Positions 1 through 10,162 of a stretch of DNA of 64,000 bases are shown piece after piece. Each line of letters begins with the position of its first letter. Position 1 is the stretch's first letter. Both the position numbers and the translations under genes were made by a program. Source of the stretch: Arthrobacter sp. Y-9 (GTDB lineage: Bacteria > Actinomycetota > Actinomycetes > Actinomycetales > Micrococcaceae); the NCBI RefSeq assembly GCF_029690065.1, contig NZ_CP121463.1, forward strand, positions 2,728,001 to 2,792,000, in the 5' to 3' direction. Under the pieces are notes generated by a model that was not told where the DNA came from, searched no databases, and worked only from the letters and a program-made list of their open reading frames with translations.

Positions 1-1449
1 GGACTCGCCGTCGCGATTGTCCTCGCCGTTCGCCTCGTTGTGCTTCTCGTTGTAGGACACCAGGTCGCGCAGGGTGAACCCGTCGTGGGCCGTGACGAAG
101 TTGATCGAGGCCACCGGACGCCGCCCGGAGTGCTCGTACAAATCCGCCGAACCTGTCAGGCGCGAGGCGAACTCGCCCAGCGCTGCCGGCTCACCACGCC
201 AGAAGTCGCGGACCGTGTCCCGGTACTTGCCGTTCCATTCGGTCCACTGCGGCGGGAAGTTCCCCACCTGGTAGCCACCCGGCCCCACATCCCACGGCTC
301 GGCGATGAGCTTCACGCGGGACACCACCGGATCCTGCTGCACGAGTTCGAAGAAGGACGACAGCTTGTCCACGTCGTAGAACTCACGGGCCAGGGTGGCC
401 GCGAGGTCGAAGCGGAAGCCGTCCACGTGCATCTCGGTCACCCAGTACCGCAGCGAGTCCATGAGGAGCTGCAGCGAGTGCGGGTTGCGCGCGTTCAGGG
501 AGTTCCCCGTCCCCGTGTAATCCATGTAGTACTGGGGATCGTCATCGGTCAGTCGGTAGTACGCGGCGTTGTCGATGCCCCGGAAGGACAGCGTAGGACC
601 GAGGTGGTTGCCCTCCGCGGTGTGGTTGTAGACCACGTCCAGGATCACCTCGATGCCGGCCCGGTGCAGATCCCGCACCATGGCTTTGAACTCCTGGACC
701 TGCTCGCCCTGCTCCCCCGTGGAGGAGTACTTGTTGTGAGGCGCGAAGAAGCCGATCGTGTTGTAGCCCCAGTAGTTGGAGAGACCCTTCTCCTGCAGCA
801 CCGAGTCGTTGACGAACTGGTGCACGGGCATGAGCTCGATCGCCGTGACCCCGAGGTCCTGCAGGTGCTTGATCACCGACGGGTGCGCGATGCCCGCGTA
901 GCTGCCCCGCTGATCCTCCGGAACGTCCGGGTGCAGCTGGGTGAGGCCCTTGACGTGTGCCTCGTAGATGACGCTCTGGTGGTACGGGATGCCCGGCTGC
1001 TGATCGCCCGCCCAGTCGAAGTACGGGTTGATGACCACGCCCAGCATCACATGCGGCGCCGAGTCGTCATCGTTGCGCTGCGTGGGGTCCTCGTGGTCGT
1101 AGCTGAACACGGCCGGATCCCAGTCGACCTGTCCCGCCACGGCCTTCGCGTAAGGGTCCAGGAGGAGCTTGTTCGGGTTGAAGCGATTGCCGCGCTCGGG
1201 CTCGTACGGGCCGGATACCCGGTATCCGTATTTCTGGCCGGGGCGCACGGCCGGCAGGTACGCATGCCAGACGTACCCGTCCACCTCGGTGAGCGGGATG
1301 CGCTGCTCGCCGCCGTCGTCGCCCACCAGACACAGTTCGACGGCCTCGGCGCGTTCGCTGAAGAGCGCGAAATTGGTGCCTGCGCCGTCATACGTCGCCC
1401 CGAGCGGATACGCCTTGCCCGGCCAGACTTGCTGATTCACATTCTCCAC
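1..1449 (-). CDS. glgX: Glycogen debranching enzyme GlgX (isoamylase type), 3' end outside window
   Basis: Cytoplasmic glycoside hydrolase family 13 enzyme that removes alpha-1,6 branches during glycogen or maltodextrin breakdown. The first 483 residues are visible; the family is about 700 aa, so the C-terminal third lies beyond position 1. An N-terminal carbohydrate-binding (CBM48) part ([17 protein letters not shown]) is followed by the barrel with [18 protein letters not shown] (nucleophile Asp, near residue 347), LIAEPWDVG (acid/base Glu) and TAHDG. The GTG start at 1449 is chosen because GAGGAGG lies 8 nt upstream; a second in-frame GTG at 1440 is less well placed. It follows nnr with an 84-nt gap in the same direction. 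Confidence 0.93.
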   Translation of the reverse strand, partial: MENVNQQVWPGKAYPLGATYDGAGTNFALFSERAEAVELCLVGDDGGEQRIPLTEVDGYVWHAYLPAVRPGQKYGYRVSGPYEPERGNRFNPNKLLLDPYAKAVAGQVDWDPAVFSYDHEDPTQRNDDDSAPHVMLGVVINPYFDWAGDQQPGIPYHQSVIYEAHVKGLTQLHPDVPEDQRGSYAGIAHPSVIKHLQDLGVTAIELMPVHQFVNDSVLQEKGLSNYWGYNTIGFFAPHNKYSSTGEQGEQVQEFKAMVRDLHRAGIEVILDVVYNHTAEGNHLGPTLSFRGIDNAAYYRLTDDDPQYYMDYTGTGNSLNARNPHSLQLLMDSLRYWVTEMHVDGFRFDLAATLAREFYDVDKLSSFFELVQQDPVVSRVKLIAEPWDVGPGGYQVGNFPPQWTEWNGKYRDTVRDFWRGEPAALGEFASRLTGSADLYEHSGRRPVASINFVTAHDGFTLRDLVSYNEKHNEANGEDNRDGES

Positions 1450-1533
1450 GCGGTGTGCCTCCTCAGGCGGTAGTCCCGGTGCCCCTGCGGGCTCACCTTA
1501 GTGCACTCAGATGTCGATTCCGCTACGCGGATG

Positions 1534-3147
1534 TCATGGAGCATCCCACACGAGGCGTACGGCGTGGGCGATGTCCCGTGCGGTGATCGGATGGCCGCGC
1601 CCGCCATCGGCCTCTCCCGACGCGATCCGGCCCGCCCTGCCGTGCACCGCGGCGGCCAGAGCGGCGGTGGCGGCCCAGCGTCCGGCGTCGCCTTCCTCCC
1701 GGCCCGACGACGGCGCCGCGCCGCCTTGCGCGAGCAGCGCGCCGAGGACTCCCGCCAGGACGTCCCCGCTGCCCGCCGTCGCGAGCCACGGTGTGCCGTC
1801 GGCCTGGGAGAAAAGGCTCCCGCCGGGCTCGTGGCACAGGGTGTGCGGCCCCTTCAGCAGGATGGTCGTCCCGGTGAGGCGGACCGCCTCCCGCAGCGAA
1901 GCCCCGGCGGTCGCTTCGACCTCCGCGCGGTCACGCTCCGTCCCCAGACGGCCCAGGAGCCGGGCGAGTTCCCCGGCGTGCGGGGTGAGGATGAGCTCCG
2001 GACGGTCCTCGACGCGCTCCCCCACGAGGTCCAGTGCTCCTGCGTCCACGACGGCGGGCTGTCCCAGGCTCAGAGCCTGTCGGCAGCGGTCCAGCTGTTC
2101 CTCGCCGGACACCCCGGACCCGAGAACCCAGGCCTGGACCCGGCCCTGCAATTCGGGACCGGTGTGGCAGACCACTTCCGGCAGCGCGGCGTTGACCAAG
2201 GCGGCCACCGACGGCGGGCCGAAATAGCGGACCATGCCGGCCCCGGCGGCCAGGGCGCCGGTGCAGGCCAGGAGGGCGGCGCCGGGGTATTCCTCCGACC
2301 CGGCCACCACCCCCAGCACGCCGCGCGTGTACTTGTGGCCCTCCGCCGCGGGCCGTGGCAGGAGACGCGAGACGTCCTCCGGCGCGAGCCGCAGCACGAC
2401 CGGTTCCGGAAGACGGTCCTCCACGCCGATCGGAACCACCTCCACCCGGCCGGCGCATCCCGCCCCCGGGGGAAGGAACAGCCCGGACTTGGCCGTGGCG
2501 AACGTGACGGTCGTCCCGGCCCGGAGCACCGGACCGGTCACCTCACCCGTCGTCGGGTCGACGCCGCTGGGGACGTCGCAGGCCACGACGTATGGAATGG
2601 CGCGCCCCTCGGAGCCCTCACGGAGCAGGAGTTCGACCAGTCCGGCGGCGGTGCCCCGGAGTCCGCCGCGTGAGCCCGTGCCCAGGATCGCGTCGATCAC
2701 GATGTCCGCCCGGACGCACTGGTCCTGCGCCTCAGCGAGCGTGCACAGCGGGAGCCGGGCGGCGTCGTCGCGCGCCGGATGGTCGCTGGCCGAACCGTCC
2801 TGCTGCGCAGGATCGCCGGGCGCCAGACGCACCGCCCGGCCCCCTGCGGCCAGGAGTGCCGCGAGTCCCTCGGCATGGGCCGACGCGTCCACGAGGACGG
2901 CAGTGACGGCCACGCCGCGCCGGGCCAGGAACGCCAGGGCCCAGAGCCCGTCGCCCCCGTTGTTCCCTTTGCCGATCAGGCCTGTCACCCGGGCCCCGTA
3001 GACCCGTCCGCGCCGGGCCCGGAGTTCCCGGGTGATCGTCAGAGCAAGACCGTGGGAGGCCCTGCACATGAGTTCGGCGCCCATCCCGGCGTCCAGGGCG
3101 GGCCGCTCAGCGGCCCGCACCTGATCCGCGGAATGAGCGCCGATCAT
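1534..3147 (-). CDS. nnr: Bifunctional NAD(P)H-hydrate epimerase / ADP-dependent dehydratase
   Basis: Repairs damaged NADHX and NADPHX: the N-terminal YjeF domain epimerises the hydrate and the C-terminal ribokinase-like domain dehydrates it using ADP. The 537 aa match the length of a fused enzyme. GKGNNGGDG at residues 60-67 marks the epimerase; GSGDVLAGVLGA from residue 459 marks the dehydratase ATP/ADP site. AGGAC sits just before the ATG. It lies 14 nt downstream of acpS, forming a glmS-acpS-nnr run. Confidence in the function is high. Confidence 0.93.
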   Translation of the reverse strand: MIGAHSADQVRAAERPALDAGMGAELMCRASHGLALTITRELRARRGRVYGARVTGLIGKGNNGGDGLWALAFLARRGVAVTAVLVDASAHAEGLAALLAAGGRAVRLAPGDPAQQDGSASDHPARDDAARLPLCTLAEAQDQCVRADIVIDAILGTGSRGGLRGTAAGLVELLLREGSEGRAIPYVVACDVPSGVDPTTGEVTGPVLRAGTTVTFATAKSGLFLPPGAGCAGRVEVVPIGVEDRLPEPVVLRLAPEDVSRLLPRPAAEGHKYTRGVLGVVAGSEEYPGAALLACTGALAAGAGMVRYFGPPSVAALVNAALPEVVCHTGPELQGRVQAWVLGSGVSGEEQLDRCRQALSLGQPAVVDAGALDLVGERVEDRPELILTPHAGELARLLGRLGTERDRAEVEATAGASLREAVRLTGTTILLKGPHTLCHEPGGSLFSQADGTPWLATAGSGDVLAGVLGALLAQGGAAPSSGREEGDAGRWAATAALAAAVHGRAGRIASGEADGGRGHPITARDIAHAVRLVWDAP

Positions 3148-3161
3148 GTCCTGCTCGTCGT

Positions 3162-3509
3162 CTAGCGTTCCGCCACGACCATGGCGGTGGCGATCCCACC
3201 GTCGTGGCTCATCGACAGATGCCAGTGCTTGATGCCCTTGGAATCGGCCACGGCCTTGACCGTGCCCTTGACTTGAATGCTGGGCCCTTCAGAGGAGAGC
3301 CCGATCCAGCAGTCCTGCCAGTTCATGCCCGCCGGAGCGCCCAGAACCTTGGCCACGGCCTCCTTGGCGGCGAAACGCGCGGCCAGGGAGCGGTCGTTCA
3401 GTTCGCGCTCGGCAGGGACGAAGAGCCGGTCCCGCAGCGCCGGAGTGCCCTCCAGCTGCCGCTTGAAACGCTCGATATCCACCACGTCAACGCCGATTCC
3501 AACAATCAT
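3162..3509 (-). CDS. acpS: Holo-[acyl-carrier-protein] synthase
   Basis: Transfers 4'-phosphopantetheine from CoA to acyl carrier protein, which activates fatty acid synthesis. The 115 aa are normal for Acp[11 protein letters not shown] contains Asp8 and [12 protein letters not shown] contains Glu50, the Mg/CoA-binding residues. The gene starts 5 nt after the glmS stop codon and has no clear Shine-Dalgarno sequence. Instead TAGAAT lies exactly 7 nt before the ATG, within the last glmS codons, so it may also be made as a leaderless mRNA. Confidence 0.95.
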   Translation of the reverse strand: MIVGIGVDVVDIERFKRQLEGTPALRDRLFVPAERELNDRSLAARFAAKEAVAKVLGAPAGMNWQDCWIGLSSEGPSIQVKGTVKAVADSKGIKHWHLSMSHDGGIATAMVVAER

Positions 3510-3514
3510 GGCGC

Positions 3515-5419
3515 TTATTCTACGGTCACGCTCTTGGCGAGGTTACGCGGCTGATCCACGTCGTAGCCCTTCGCCTCGGCGAGAGCTGCGGCGAAGAGCT
3601 GCAGCGGCACCGTGGTCAGGAGAGGCGCCAGCAGCGGCGGGGTCTCCGGCACGTAGAAGACGTGCTCGGCGTAGTCCACCACGTCCGTGTCGCCTTCCTC
3701 GGCGATCACGATGGTGCGGGCGCCGCGGGCGCGGACTTCCTGGATGTTGGAGACCACCTTGGAGTGCAGCGAGTCGCGGCCGCGCGGGGACGGCACCACC
3801 ACGAAGACCGGCTGGCCCTCCTCGATCAATGCGATCGGGCCGTGCTTGAGCTCACCGGCGGCGAAACCCTCGGCGTGGATGTACGCGAGCTCCTTGAGCT
3901 TGAGCGCGCCTTCCATGGCGACCGGGAAGCCCACGTGACGGCCCAGGAACAGGACGGACTTGGCCTCGGCCATGCCGCGGCCCAGGGACTTGATGTCCTC
4001 TTCACGCTCGAGGATCGCGGAGATCTTGGCCGGGATCTTGCCGAGGTCGGACAGGATGTCCTTGATCTCGCCCTTGAACTTGTTTCCGCGCAGCTGTGCC
4101 AGATAAAGGCCCAGCAGGTAGGCGGCGGTGATCTGCGCCAGGAACGCCTTGGTCGAGGCGACGGCGATCTCCGGGCCGGCGTGCGTGTAGAGCACGGCGT
4201 CGGATTCACGCGGGATCGTGGAACCGTTGGTGTTGCAGATCGCCACGGTCTTGGCGCCCTGCTCACGGGCGTACCGGACGGCCATGAGGGTGTCCATGGT
4301 CTCGCCCGACTGGGAGATGGAGACGATCAAGGTGTTCTCGTCCACGATCGGATCACGGTAGCGGAACTCGTGGCTCAGCTCCACCTCGGTGGGGATGCGG
4401 CACCAGTGCTCGATCGCGTACTTGGCCACCTGGCCGGCGTAGGCGGAGGTGCCACAGGCGAGCACGATGATCTTGTTGACGGACTTGAGCAGCTCGGGGT
4501 CGATGCGGACCTCGTCGAGCGTCAGGTTGCCGTGGGAGTCGGAACGGCCCAGGAGCGTGTTGGCCACGGCCTCAGGCTGGTCGTGGATCTCCTTCTCCAT
4601 GAAGGACGGGTAGCCGTCCTTCTCGGCGGATGCCGGATCCCAGTCCACGTGGTACTCACGGCCCTCGGCCGGGTTGCCGTGGAAGTCGGTGATCTCCACG
4701 GTGTCCGGGGTGATCGTGACGATCTGGTCCTGGCCCAGCTCGACCGCGCGGCGCGTGTAGTCGATGAAGCCGGAGACGTCGGAACCGAGGAAGTTCTCTC
4801 CGTCGCCGAGTCCGACGACCAGCGGGGAATTACGGCGGGCCGCGACGACGGCCTCAGGGGCGTCGGCGTGGATGGTCAGCAGGGTGAAGGCGCCCTCGAA
4901 GCGCTGGCAGGCCTGACGCATGGCCTCGGTCAGGATGGCGGTGCCGGAGTCGCCGGACATGGCGCCGCCCGCGAGCTTGCGGTAGAGCTGGCCGAGCAGG
5001 GCCGCGGCCACCTCGGTGTCCGTCTGGGAGAGGAACTCGACGCCCTGGGCGAGCAGTTCCTGCTTGATCTCCGAGTAGTTCTCGATGATGCCGTTGTGGA
5101 TGAGCGCCAGCTTGCCACCGTCGGCCAGATGCGGGTGCGCGTTCTGGTCGGTCGGGCCGCCGTGGGTCGCCCACCGGGTGTGCCCGATCCCGGTCAGGGA
5201 CTCGGGGAGCGGGTGCGCTTCGAGCTCGCTCAGCAGGTTCGCCAGTTTGCCGGACTTCTTCCGGGCGGCGACACCGCCTTCTTCGAGCACGGCGACGCCC
5301 GCGGAGTCGTATCCACGGTATTCCAGACGACGGAGGCCTTCCAGGACCACGCCGAGGGCTGAGCGGCCCGCTTCATCGGCAGTGGTGGTCCGGCCGGTGT
5401 ATCCCACAATTCCACACAT
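3515..5419 (-). CDS. glmS: Glutamine-fructose-6-phosphate aminotransferase (isomerizing)
   Basis: First committed step of hexosamine synthesis: fructose-6-phosphate plus glutamine gives glucosamine-6-phosphate. The product is 634 aa. The N-terminal Ntn glutaminase domain begins MCGIVGYTG, so Cys2 becomes the N-terminal nucleophile after Met removal. This supports the ATG at 5419 rather than the GTG two codons upstream. Two SIS sugar-isomerase domains follow ([20 protein letters not shown]), and the protein ends LAKSVTVE as usual. A -10 hexamer TAGGCT lies exactly 7 nt before this ATG. GlmM, which acts next, is encoded at 7873-9231. Confidence 0.96.
   Translation of the reverse strand: MCGIVGYTGRTTTADEAGRSALGVVLEGLRRLEYRGYDSAGVAVLEEGGVAARKKSGKLANLLSELEAHPLPESLTGIGHTRWATHGGPTDQNAHPHLADGGKLALIHNGIIENYSEIKQELLAQGVEFLSQTDTEVAAALLGQLYRKLAGGAMSGDSGTAILTEAMRQACQRFEGAFTLLTIHADAPEAVVAARRNSPLVVGLGDGENFLGSDVSGFIDYTRRAVELGQDQIVTITPDTVEITDFHGNPAEGREYHVDWDPASAEKDGYPSFMEKEIHDQPEAVANTLLGRSDSHGNLTLDEVRIDPELLKSVNKIIVLACGTSAYAGQVAKYAIEHWCRIPTEVELSHEFRYRDPIVDENTLIVSISQSGETMDTLMAVRYAREQGAKTVAICNTNGSTIPRESDAVLYTHAGPEIAVASTKAFLAQITAAYLLGLYLAQLRGNKFKGEIKDILSDLGKIPAKISAILEREEDIKSLGRGMAEAKSVLFLGRHVGFPVAMEGALKLKELAYIHAEGFAAGELKHGPIALIEEGQPVFVVVPSPRGRDSLHSKVVSNIQEVRARGARTIVIAEEGDTDVVDYAEHVFYVPETPPLLAPLLTTVPLQLFAAALAEAKGYDVDQPRNLAKSVTVE
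3517..3522 (-). promoter_or_regulatory. Candidate leaderless -10 element for acpS
   Basis: Minus strand reads TAGAAT followed by 7 nt (AAGCGCC) and the acpS ATG. The hexamer overlaps the end of the glmS coding region. No convincing -35 was seen. Confidence 0.5.
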
Positions 5420-5426
5420 GCGCACA

Positions 5427-5432
5427 AGCCTA
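5427..5432 (-). promoter_or_regulatory. Candidate leaderless -10 element for glmS
   Basis: Minus strand TAGGCT, then 7 nt, then the glmS ATG at 5419. The 68-bp divergent region also carries the coaA promoter on the other strand. Confidence 0.5.
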
Positions 5433-5451
5433 CCGGCCCGGGCGTGTGCAT

Positions 5452-5480
5452 TTCATTCTGGCCCCGCGGGCGGGCAGAAT
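5452..5480 (+). promoter_or_regulatory. Candidate leaderless promoter for coaA
   Basis: TTCATT (5452-5457), a 17-nt spacer, then CAGAAT (5475-5480), ending 7 nt before the GTG of coaA. The hexamers are weak, but spacing and position fit a leaderless transcript. Confidence 0.4.
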
Positions 5481-5487
5481 CTCTTAG

Positions 5488-6453
5488 GTGAGTTTGCACC
5501 GCATGGACAACCAGGGCGACGGCGCGTCCCCCTTCGTGGAGCTGGACCGCCAGACCTGGTCGCGGTTGGCCGCCCAGATGGAGCAGCCGCTCAACCAGGA
5601 GGACCTGGACCGCCTGCGCGGCCTCGGCGACCCCCTGGACATGGCGGAGGTCCGGGACGTGTATCTTCCCTTGTCACGCCTCCTTCACCTCTATGTGGAG
5701 GCCGCCGGCCAGCTGCACTCCGCCACCACCACCTTCCTCGGCGAGCAGACCCAGCGCACCCCGTTCGTGATCGGTGTCGCCGGCTCGGTCGCGGTAGGCA
5801 AATCGACCATCGCCCGTGTGCTCCGGGAGATGCTGCGGCGCTGGCCCGGCACCCCCAATGTCGAGTTGATCACCACGGACGGCTTCCTCTACCCCCTGGC
5901 CGAGCTCCGCCGTCGTCAACTCCTGGACCGCAAGGGCTTCCCGGAGTCCTACGACCGCCGCGCGCTGCTCCGGTTCGTCGCGGCGATCAAGGGCGGAGCC
6001 GAGGAGGTGCGGGCGCCGTGGTACTCGCACGTCACCTATGACATCGTCCCGGGCCGCGAAGTGGTCGTCCGCCGGCCGGACGTGCTGATCGTGGAGGGCC
6101 TCAACGTCCTCGCCCCCGCGCAGATCCGCCAGGATGGCCGGCTCGGACTGGCCCTGTCGGACTTCTTCGATTTCTCCATCTACGTGGATGCGAAGACCCA
6201 GTACATCGAAGAGTGGTACGTGGACCGCTTCCGCAAGCTCCGCACCACGGCGTTCTCCCAGCCCGACTCCTATTTCCACCGCTACGCGTCCCTCAGTGAT
6301 GCTGAAGCCGAGGAGACCGCCCGGGACATCTGGAAGCGCATCAACGAACCCAACCTCGTCCACAATGTGCTGCCCACCCGGGGGCGGGCCCAGCTCGTGC
6401 TGACCAAGGACCCGGATCACTCGATCCGGCGCATGCTGCTCAGGAAGGTCTGA
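5488..6453 (+). CDS. coaA: Type I pantothenate kinase
   Basis: Phosphorylates pantothenate with ATP, the first and controlling step of CoA synthesis. The 321 aa match bacterial CoaA. The P-loop [11 protein letters not shown] is at residues 96-106, followed by TTDGFLYP and YYDIV-like core segments, and the C-terminal [17 protein letters not shown] is typical. The GTG start has no Shine-Dalgarno sequence and is preceded by a -10-like hexamer at 7 nt. The stop overlaps the start of the next gene by one base (TGATG). Divergent from glmS. Confidence 0.95.
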   Translation: MSLHRMDNQGDGASPFVELDRQTWSRLAAQMEQPLNQEDLDRLRGLGDPLDMAEVRDVYLPLSRLLHLYVEAAGQLHSATTTFLGEQTQRTPFVIGVAGSVAVGKSTIARVLREMLRRWPGTPNVELITTDGFLYPLAELRRRQLLDRKGFPESYDRRALLRFVAAIKGGAEEVRAPWYSHVTYDIVPGREVVVRRPDVLIVEGLNVLAPAQIRQDGRLGLALSDFFDFSIYVDAKTQYIEEWYVDRFRKLRTTAFSQPDSYFHRYASLSDAEAEETARDIWKRINEPNLVHNVLPTRGRAQLVLTKDPDHSIRRMLLRKV

Positions 6454-7283
6454 TGGAACCACGACGGAGAAATCTTCTGCGGGCCGGCCTGCTCGGCGCC
6501 GGGGCACTCGGCCTCGCCGCCTGTTCGCCGACGACGCCGCCCCAGGGTTCCGCCTCGGCCTCACCAGCCGCGGCGGGTGGTATCTCCGCCTCCGGTTCGC
6601 GCGCGCCGTCGCCGTCCGCTTCCGCCGCGCCGTCGCCGAAGCCCACCCCGGCCGCCCCGTACCTGTCACTGCGAGGCACACGGCACTCGTTCGATGACCC
6701 CCGGAGCCCGTGGGTCGTGGTGAACAAGCACCGGCCCCTGCGACCCGTGGACTTCGCGCCGCAGGACCTGCGCGCCCCCGCGGTCGCATCCACGGCTCAG
6801 GGTGAACTTGCCCTCGTGAACGCGACCACCGCCACTGCGGCCGAGAAGATGTTCGCCGCCGCCTCTCAGGACGGCGTGGGCCTGGTCCTGGCGAGCGGAT
6901 ATCGCTCTCACGCGACCCAGGTGCGGCTGTACCAGTCGTACGCGGATGCCCGCGGCGCCGCCAGCGCGGACACTGCCTCGGCCCGCCCGGGCTACTCCGA
7001 GCACCAGACCGGCTGGGCGTTCGACATCGGGGACAGCGGCGGCGCCTGCGCCTTCGTCCCGTGCTTCGCCTCGACCCCGGCTGCCGTCTGGGCCGCCAAG
7101 CGGGCCCACGAGTTCGGTTTCATCGTCCGCTATCAGATGGACCAGGAGGCCGTGACGGGTTATCTCGCGGAGTCCTGGCACCTGCGGTACATCGGCCCGG
7201 AAGCCGCCCGCGACATGCATCAGCGCGGCATCAAGAACCTGGAGCAGTACTTCGGTCTGCCCTCCGCACCCGGCTACCGCTAG
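6453..7283 (+). CDS. D-alanyl-D-alanine carboxypeptidase, VanY/M15B family lipoprotein
   Basis: Predicted envelope zinc peptidase that trims the terminal D-Ala from peptidoglycan stem peptides. The 276-aa product starts [12 protein letters not shown], a Tat-like twin-arginine segment, with lipobox LAAC at Cys24. A Ser/Pro/Ala-rich linker covers roughly residues 25-70. The VanY domain carries SEHQTGWAFDIGD (zinc ligands His184 and Asp191) and ESWHLRYIG (His243). Translationally coupled to coaA by a one-base overlap. The exact in vivo substrate is inferred from the family. Confidence 0.88.
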   Translation: MEPRRRNLLRAGLLGAGALGLAACSPTTPPQGSASASPAAAGGISASGSRAPSPSASAAPSPKPTPAAPYLSLRGTRHSFDDPRSPWVVVNKHRPLRPVDFAPQDLRAPAVASTAQGELALVNATTATAAEKMFAAASQDGVGLVLASGYRSHATQVRLYQSYADARGAASADTASARPGYSEHQTGWAFDIGDSGGACAFVPCFASTPAAVWAAKRAHEFGFIVRYQMDQEAVTGYLAESWHLRYIGPEAARDMHQRGIKNLEQYFGLPSAPGYR

Positions 7284-7405
7284 CCTGCGAAAAGCTGTCA
7301 ATCACTGGCCATGGCGGTTGCAGCGGATGTGGAATTCTGTCACTTCCAGACACGCCGTTCGGAGAAAAGTAAGCTTTAAGCCACCTGATCGGGCGTTGGA
7401 TGCGC

Positions 7406-7411
7406 TAGTTT
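7406..7411 (+). promoter_or_regulatory. Candidate leaderless -10 element for mscL
   Basis: TAGTTT followed by 7 nt (GAAGCTT) and ATG at 7419. This spacing favours ATG 7419 over the upstream TTG at 7410. Confidence 0.42.
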
Positions 7412-7418
7412 GAAGCTT

Positions 7419-7793
7419 ATGCTCAAGGGTTTCAAAGAATTCATCATGAAGGGCAACGTCGTCGATCTGGCCGTTGCCGTCGTTATGGGCGCCGCGTTCA
7501 GCGCCGTCATCGACTCCATCGTCAAGGGGCTGCTCACGCCGCTGATCGCCCGTCTGTTCCAGGCCAAAGACCTCGCCGGGATGACCTGGGAGGGCTTCGC
7601 TTACGGCAGCGTCATCGCCGCAGTCATCAATTTCGTCCTCATCGCCGCCGCCATCTACTTCGTCATCGTCATGCCGATGAACCACATGATCGCCCGTCGC
7701 AATGCCAAGCTCGGCATCAAGGAAGAGGAGGAGGCGGTCGATCCCCAGATCGCCCTCCTCACCGAGATCCGCGACTCCCTCAAGAACCGCTGA
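7419..7793 (+). CDS. mscL: Large-conductance mechanosensitive channel
   Basis: Inner-membrane pentameric channel that opens under membrane tension to release solutes on osmotic downshock. The product is 124 aa from ATG 7419. It has the conserved N-terminal MLKGFKEFIMKGNVVDLAVAVVMG (amphipathic helix and TM1 pore lining), TM2 (about residues 65-90, VIAAVINFVLIAAAIYFVIV) and a charged C-terminal bundle ending EIRDSLKNR. An upstream TTG at 7410 would add three residues, but the -10 spacing argues against it. Followed at once by a strong terminator. Confidence 0.95.
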   Translation: MLKGFKEFIMKGNVVDLAVAVVMGAAFSAVIDSIVKGLLTPLIARLFQAKDLAGMTWEGFAYGSVIAAVINFVLIAAAIYFVIVMPMNHMIARRNAKLGIKEEEEAVDPQIALLTEIRDSLKNR

Positions 7794-7820
7794 CCCGCAG
7801 ACCCTTCTCCCCGGAACGAC

Positions 7821-7854
7821 CGAAGGCCGCCACCCGAACGGGTGGCGGCCTTCG
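7821..7854. terminator. Bidirectional terminator between mscL and glmM
   Basis: A perfect 15-bp stem (7821-7835 with 7840-7854) and GAAC loop lie between the converging mscL and glmM. No long T-run follows on either side. Confidence 0.85.
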
Positions 7855-7872
7855 TCGTCGTGACGCGGGGAC

Positions 7873-9231
7873 TCAGGAGGTCGACTCGAGTGCCAGGTGC
7901 TCCTTGACGATCGCCGCGAGATCCTCGCACACGCGAGTGGCGGTCTCCATGTCCGCGGCCTCCACCATGACCCGGACCACGGGCTCGGTGCCGGAGGGGC
8001 GCAGGAGGACGCGACCGGTCTCGCCGAGCTCCTGTTCCGCGCGGGCCACGGCGGCGGCCACGTGGGGATCCTGAGTGGCGCGGGCCTTGTCGACGCCCTT
8101 GACGTTGATCATGAGCTGCGGGAGCTTGTTCATGGCCCCGGCCAGGTCCTTGAGGCTGCGGCCGGTGCGGGCTACCTGAGCGGCCAGCTGAAGGCCCGTG
8201 AGGAGGCCGTCACCGGTGGTCGCGTAGTCCGCGAAGATCACGTGGCCCGACTGCTCGCCGCCGAGGTTGAAGCCACCCTCGCGCATGCCTTCCAGCACGT
8301 AGCGGTCCCCGACCGCGGTCTCCTTGATGGTGATCCCGGCGTCGCGCAGGGCGATCTTGAGGCCGAGGTTGCTCATCACGGTGGCCACGAGGGTGTCCTG
8401 GCTGAGCTGGCCGGCCTCCTTGAGGGAGAGCGCCAGGATCGCCATGATCTGGTCGCCGTCGACCTCCTGGCCCTCGTGGTCGACCGCGAGGCAGCGGTCG
8501 GCGTCGCCGTCGTGGGCGATCCCGAGGTCCGCGCCGTGCTCCAGCACCGCTGCCTTGAGCGGGCCGAGGTGTGTGGAGCCCACGCCGTCGTTGATGTTCA
8601 GGCCGTCCGGATCGGCGCCGATGACCACGATGTCCGCGCCGGCATCCTTGAAGAGTTCAGGGGAACAGCCGCTGGCGGCGCCGTTCGCGCAGTCCAGCAC
8701 GACCTTGAGGCCTTCGAGGCGCTGGGGGGCGATCGACCGCAAGAGGTGCAGGATGTAGCGGTCCTCGGCGTCGGAGAAGCGGCGGATACGGCCCACGCCG
8801 GCGGCCTGGGGGCGTTCGAAGCCGAGTTCCATCTGGGCCTCGATCGCGTCCTCCACCTCGTCCGGCAGCTTGTGGCCGCCGCGGGCGAAGAACTTGATGC
8901 CGTTGTCCGGCGCCGGGTTGTGGGAGGCGGAGATCATGACGCCGAAGTCGGCCTCCAGGTCCGCCACCAGGAAGGCGGCGGCCGGGGTGGGCAGCACGCC
9001 CGCGTCGTAGACGTCCACGCCGGAGCTGGCGAGGCCGGCCTCGACGGCGGCCGAGATGAACTCGCCGCTGGCCCTCGGATCTCGTGCGACGACGGCGCGT
9101 GGCCGACTGCCGTTGCTGTGGTTGTGCCCCAGCACCACGGCCGCGGCCTGAGCCAGCTGCAGGGACAGTTCAGCGGTCAGCAGTCCGTTCGCCAGGCCCC
9201 GGACACCATCGGTTCCAAATAATCTAGACAT
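7873..9231 (-). CDS. glmM: Phosphoglucosamine mutase
   Basis: Converts glucosamine-6-phosphate to glucosamine-1-phosphate for UDP-GlcNAc and peptidoglycan synthesis. The 452 aa have the alpha-phosphohexomutase layout: [12 protein letters not shown] start, SASHNP with phosphoserine Ser103, the metal loop DGDADR, GEQSGH sugar-binding loop, and [12 protein letters not shown] near the C-terminus. The frame is open upstream to 9414, but the family start is MSRLFGTDG, and TAGAAT lies 7 nt upstream of this ATG. Stand-alone transcription unit downstream of the rplM-rpsI terminators. Confidence 0.96.
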   Translation of the reverse strand: MSRLFGTDGVRGLANGLLTAELSLQLAQAAAVVLGHNHSNGSRPRAVVARDPRASGEFISAAVEAGLASSGVDVYDAGVLPTPAAAFLVADLEADFGVMISASHNPAPDNGIKFFARGGHKLPDEVEDAIEAQMELGFERPQAAGVGRIRRFSDAEDRYILHLLRSIAPQRLEGLKVVLDCANGAASGCSPELFKDAGADIVVIGADPDGLNINDGVGSTHLGPLKAAVLEHGADLGIAHDGDADRCLAVDHEGQEVDGDQIMAILALSLKEAGQLSQDTLVATVMSNLGLKIALRDAGITIKETAVGDRYVLEGMREGGFNLGGEQSGHVIFADYATTGDGLLTGLQLAAQVARTGRSLKDLAGAMNKLPQLMINVKGVDKARATQDPHVAAAVARAEQELGETGRVLLRPSGTEPVVRVMVEAADMETATRVCEDLAAIVKEHLALESTS

Positions 9232-9238
9232 CGGATCG

Positions 9239-9244
9239 ATTCTA
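9239..9244 (-). promoter_or_regulatory. Candidate leaderless -10 element for glmM
   Basis: Minus strand TAGAAT followed by 7 nt and the glmM ATG at 9231. The rest of 9245-9485 holds no gene or other signal that I recognise. Confidence 0.55.
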
Positions 9245-9485
9245 GCCGACGGGACCCCCGGCAGCGCAGACCGTCGTTCCGGGGCTCCGTTCCGCTCCCC
9301 CGCTGCCGGCCCGTCGCGACACCCCCGCCACCGGACCCGCGCCCTGGCCCTCCGACGTCGTTTTCCCCGGTCATCCGGACTTTCCCCGCCGCTGCAGCGC
9401 AGGGGAATGTCCACAGCCCCGGGGAACTCCGAAGGCCCGGCAGCCGAGAAACGGCCGAGCCTGGAGGAAACGCCGAGAGACCCCC

Positions 9486-9514
9486 AAGGGCCGGTCGCCC
9501 TGCGACCGGCCCTT
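9486..9514 (-). terminator. Second hairpin downstream of rpsI
   Basis: A perfect 13-bp stem (9486-9498 with 9502-9514) and 3-nt loop. It lies beyond the main rpsI terminator and may back it up. Confidence 0.55.
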
Positions 9515-9571
9515 TCGGGAAGACGACGCCCCCAGCGCTTGTGGAGCCAAGCGCTGAATCGCGCCGAGGCG

Positions 9572-9608
9572 CCAAAAAAGCGGCTCGCGCTGCGAACCGC
9601 TTTTTTGG
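9572..9608 (-). terminator. rplM-rpsI operon terminator
   Basis: A 12-bp stem (9572-9583 with 9597-9608) whose outer arms are A- and T-runs, so the minus-strand transcript has a GC stem followed by TTTTTTGG. It begins 11 nt after the rpsI stop. Confidence 0.85.
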
Positions 9609-9618
9609 TAGGCGCGAT

Positions 9619-10125
9619 TTAGCGCTTGGAGTACTGCTGTGCCTTACGGGCCTTCTTGAGACCGGCCTTCTTACGCTCGATGACGCGGGCGTCACGAGTC
9701 AGGAAGCCGGCCTTCTTGAGGGTCGGGCGGTTGTTCTCGACGTCGATCTCGTTCAGGGAACGAGCGATGCCGAGGCGCAGCGCACCGGCCTGGCCGGAGG
9801 GGCCACCACCGTGGATGCGGGCGATGACGTCGTAAGCGCCCTCGAGCTCGAGGATGCGGAACGGCTCGTTGACTTCCTGCTGGTGCAGCTTGTTCGGGAA
9901 GTAGTTCTCCAGCTCGCGGCCGTTGATGGTCCACTTGCCGGAACCCGGAACGACGCGCACGCGGGCGATGGCTTCCTTACGGCGGCCGACACCGGAGCCG
10001 GGCACCGTCAGGGCCGGGCGCTCCTTCTGCTCGGAAGCCTGCGCCGGGGCGCTCTCCGAGGTGTAGCTGGTGGGGATTTCCTCGGCCTCGACGGCCTCGG
10101 TGGTCAGTTCTTCGTTCTGAGCCAC
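9619..10125 (-). CDS. rpsI: 30S ribosomal protein S9
   Basis: Small-subunit protein whose C-terminal tail reaches the P-site tRNA. The product is 168 aa, longer than the roughly 130 aa of many bacteria because of an acidic, Ser/Ala-rich N-terminal extension of about 40 residues before [17 protein letters not shown]. It ends in the conserved basic QQYSKR. GTG start. It follows rplM with a 37-nt gap. Confidence 0.96.
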   Translation of the reverse strand: MAQNEELTTEAVEAEEIPTSYTSESAPAQASEQKERPALTVPGSGVGRRKEAIARVRVVPGSGKWTINGRELENYFPNKLHQQEVNEPFRILELEGAYDVIARIHGGGPSGQAGALRLGIARSLNEIDVENNRPTLKKAGFLTRDARVIERKKAGLKKARKAQQYSKR

Positions 10126-10162
10126 GATTCTCCTTGAAAACTAAGTTGGGTGGTGGCCAGGA

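Noticed and set aside
40-1473. Plus-strand open frame of 477 codons at the left end
   Set aside because: Antisense to glgX, whose catalytic motifs are clear on the minus strand; no motif in the plus translation.
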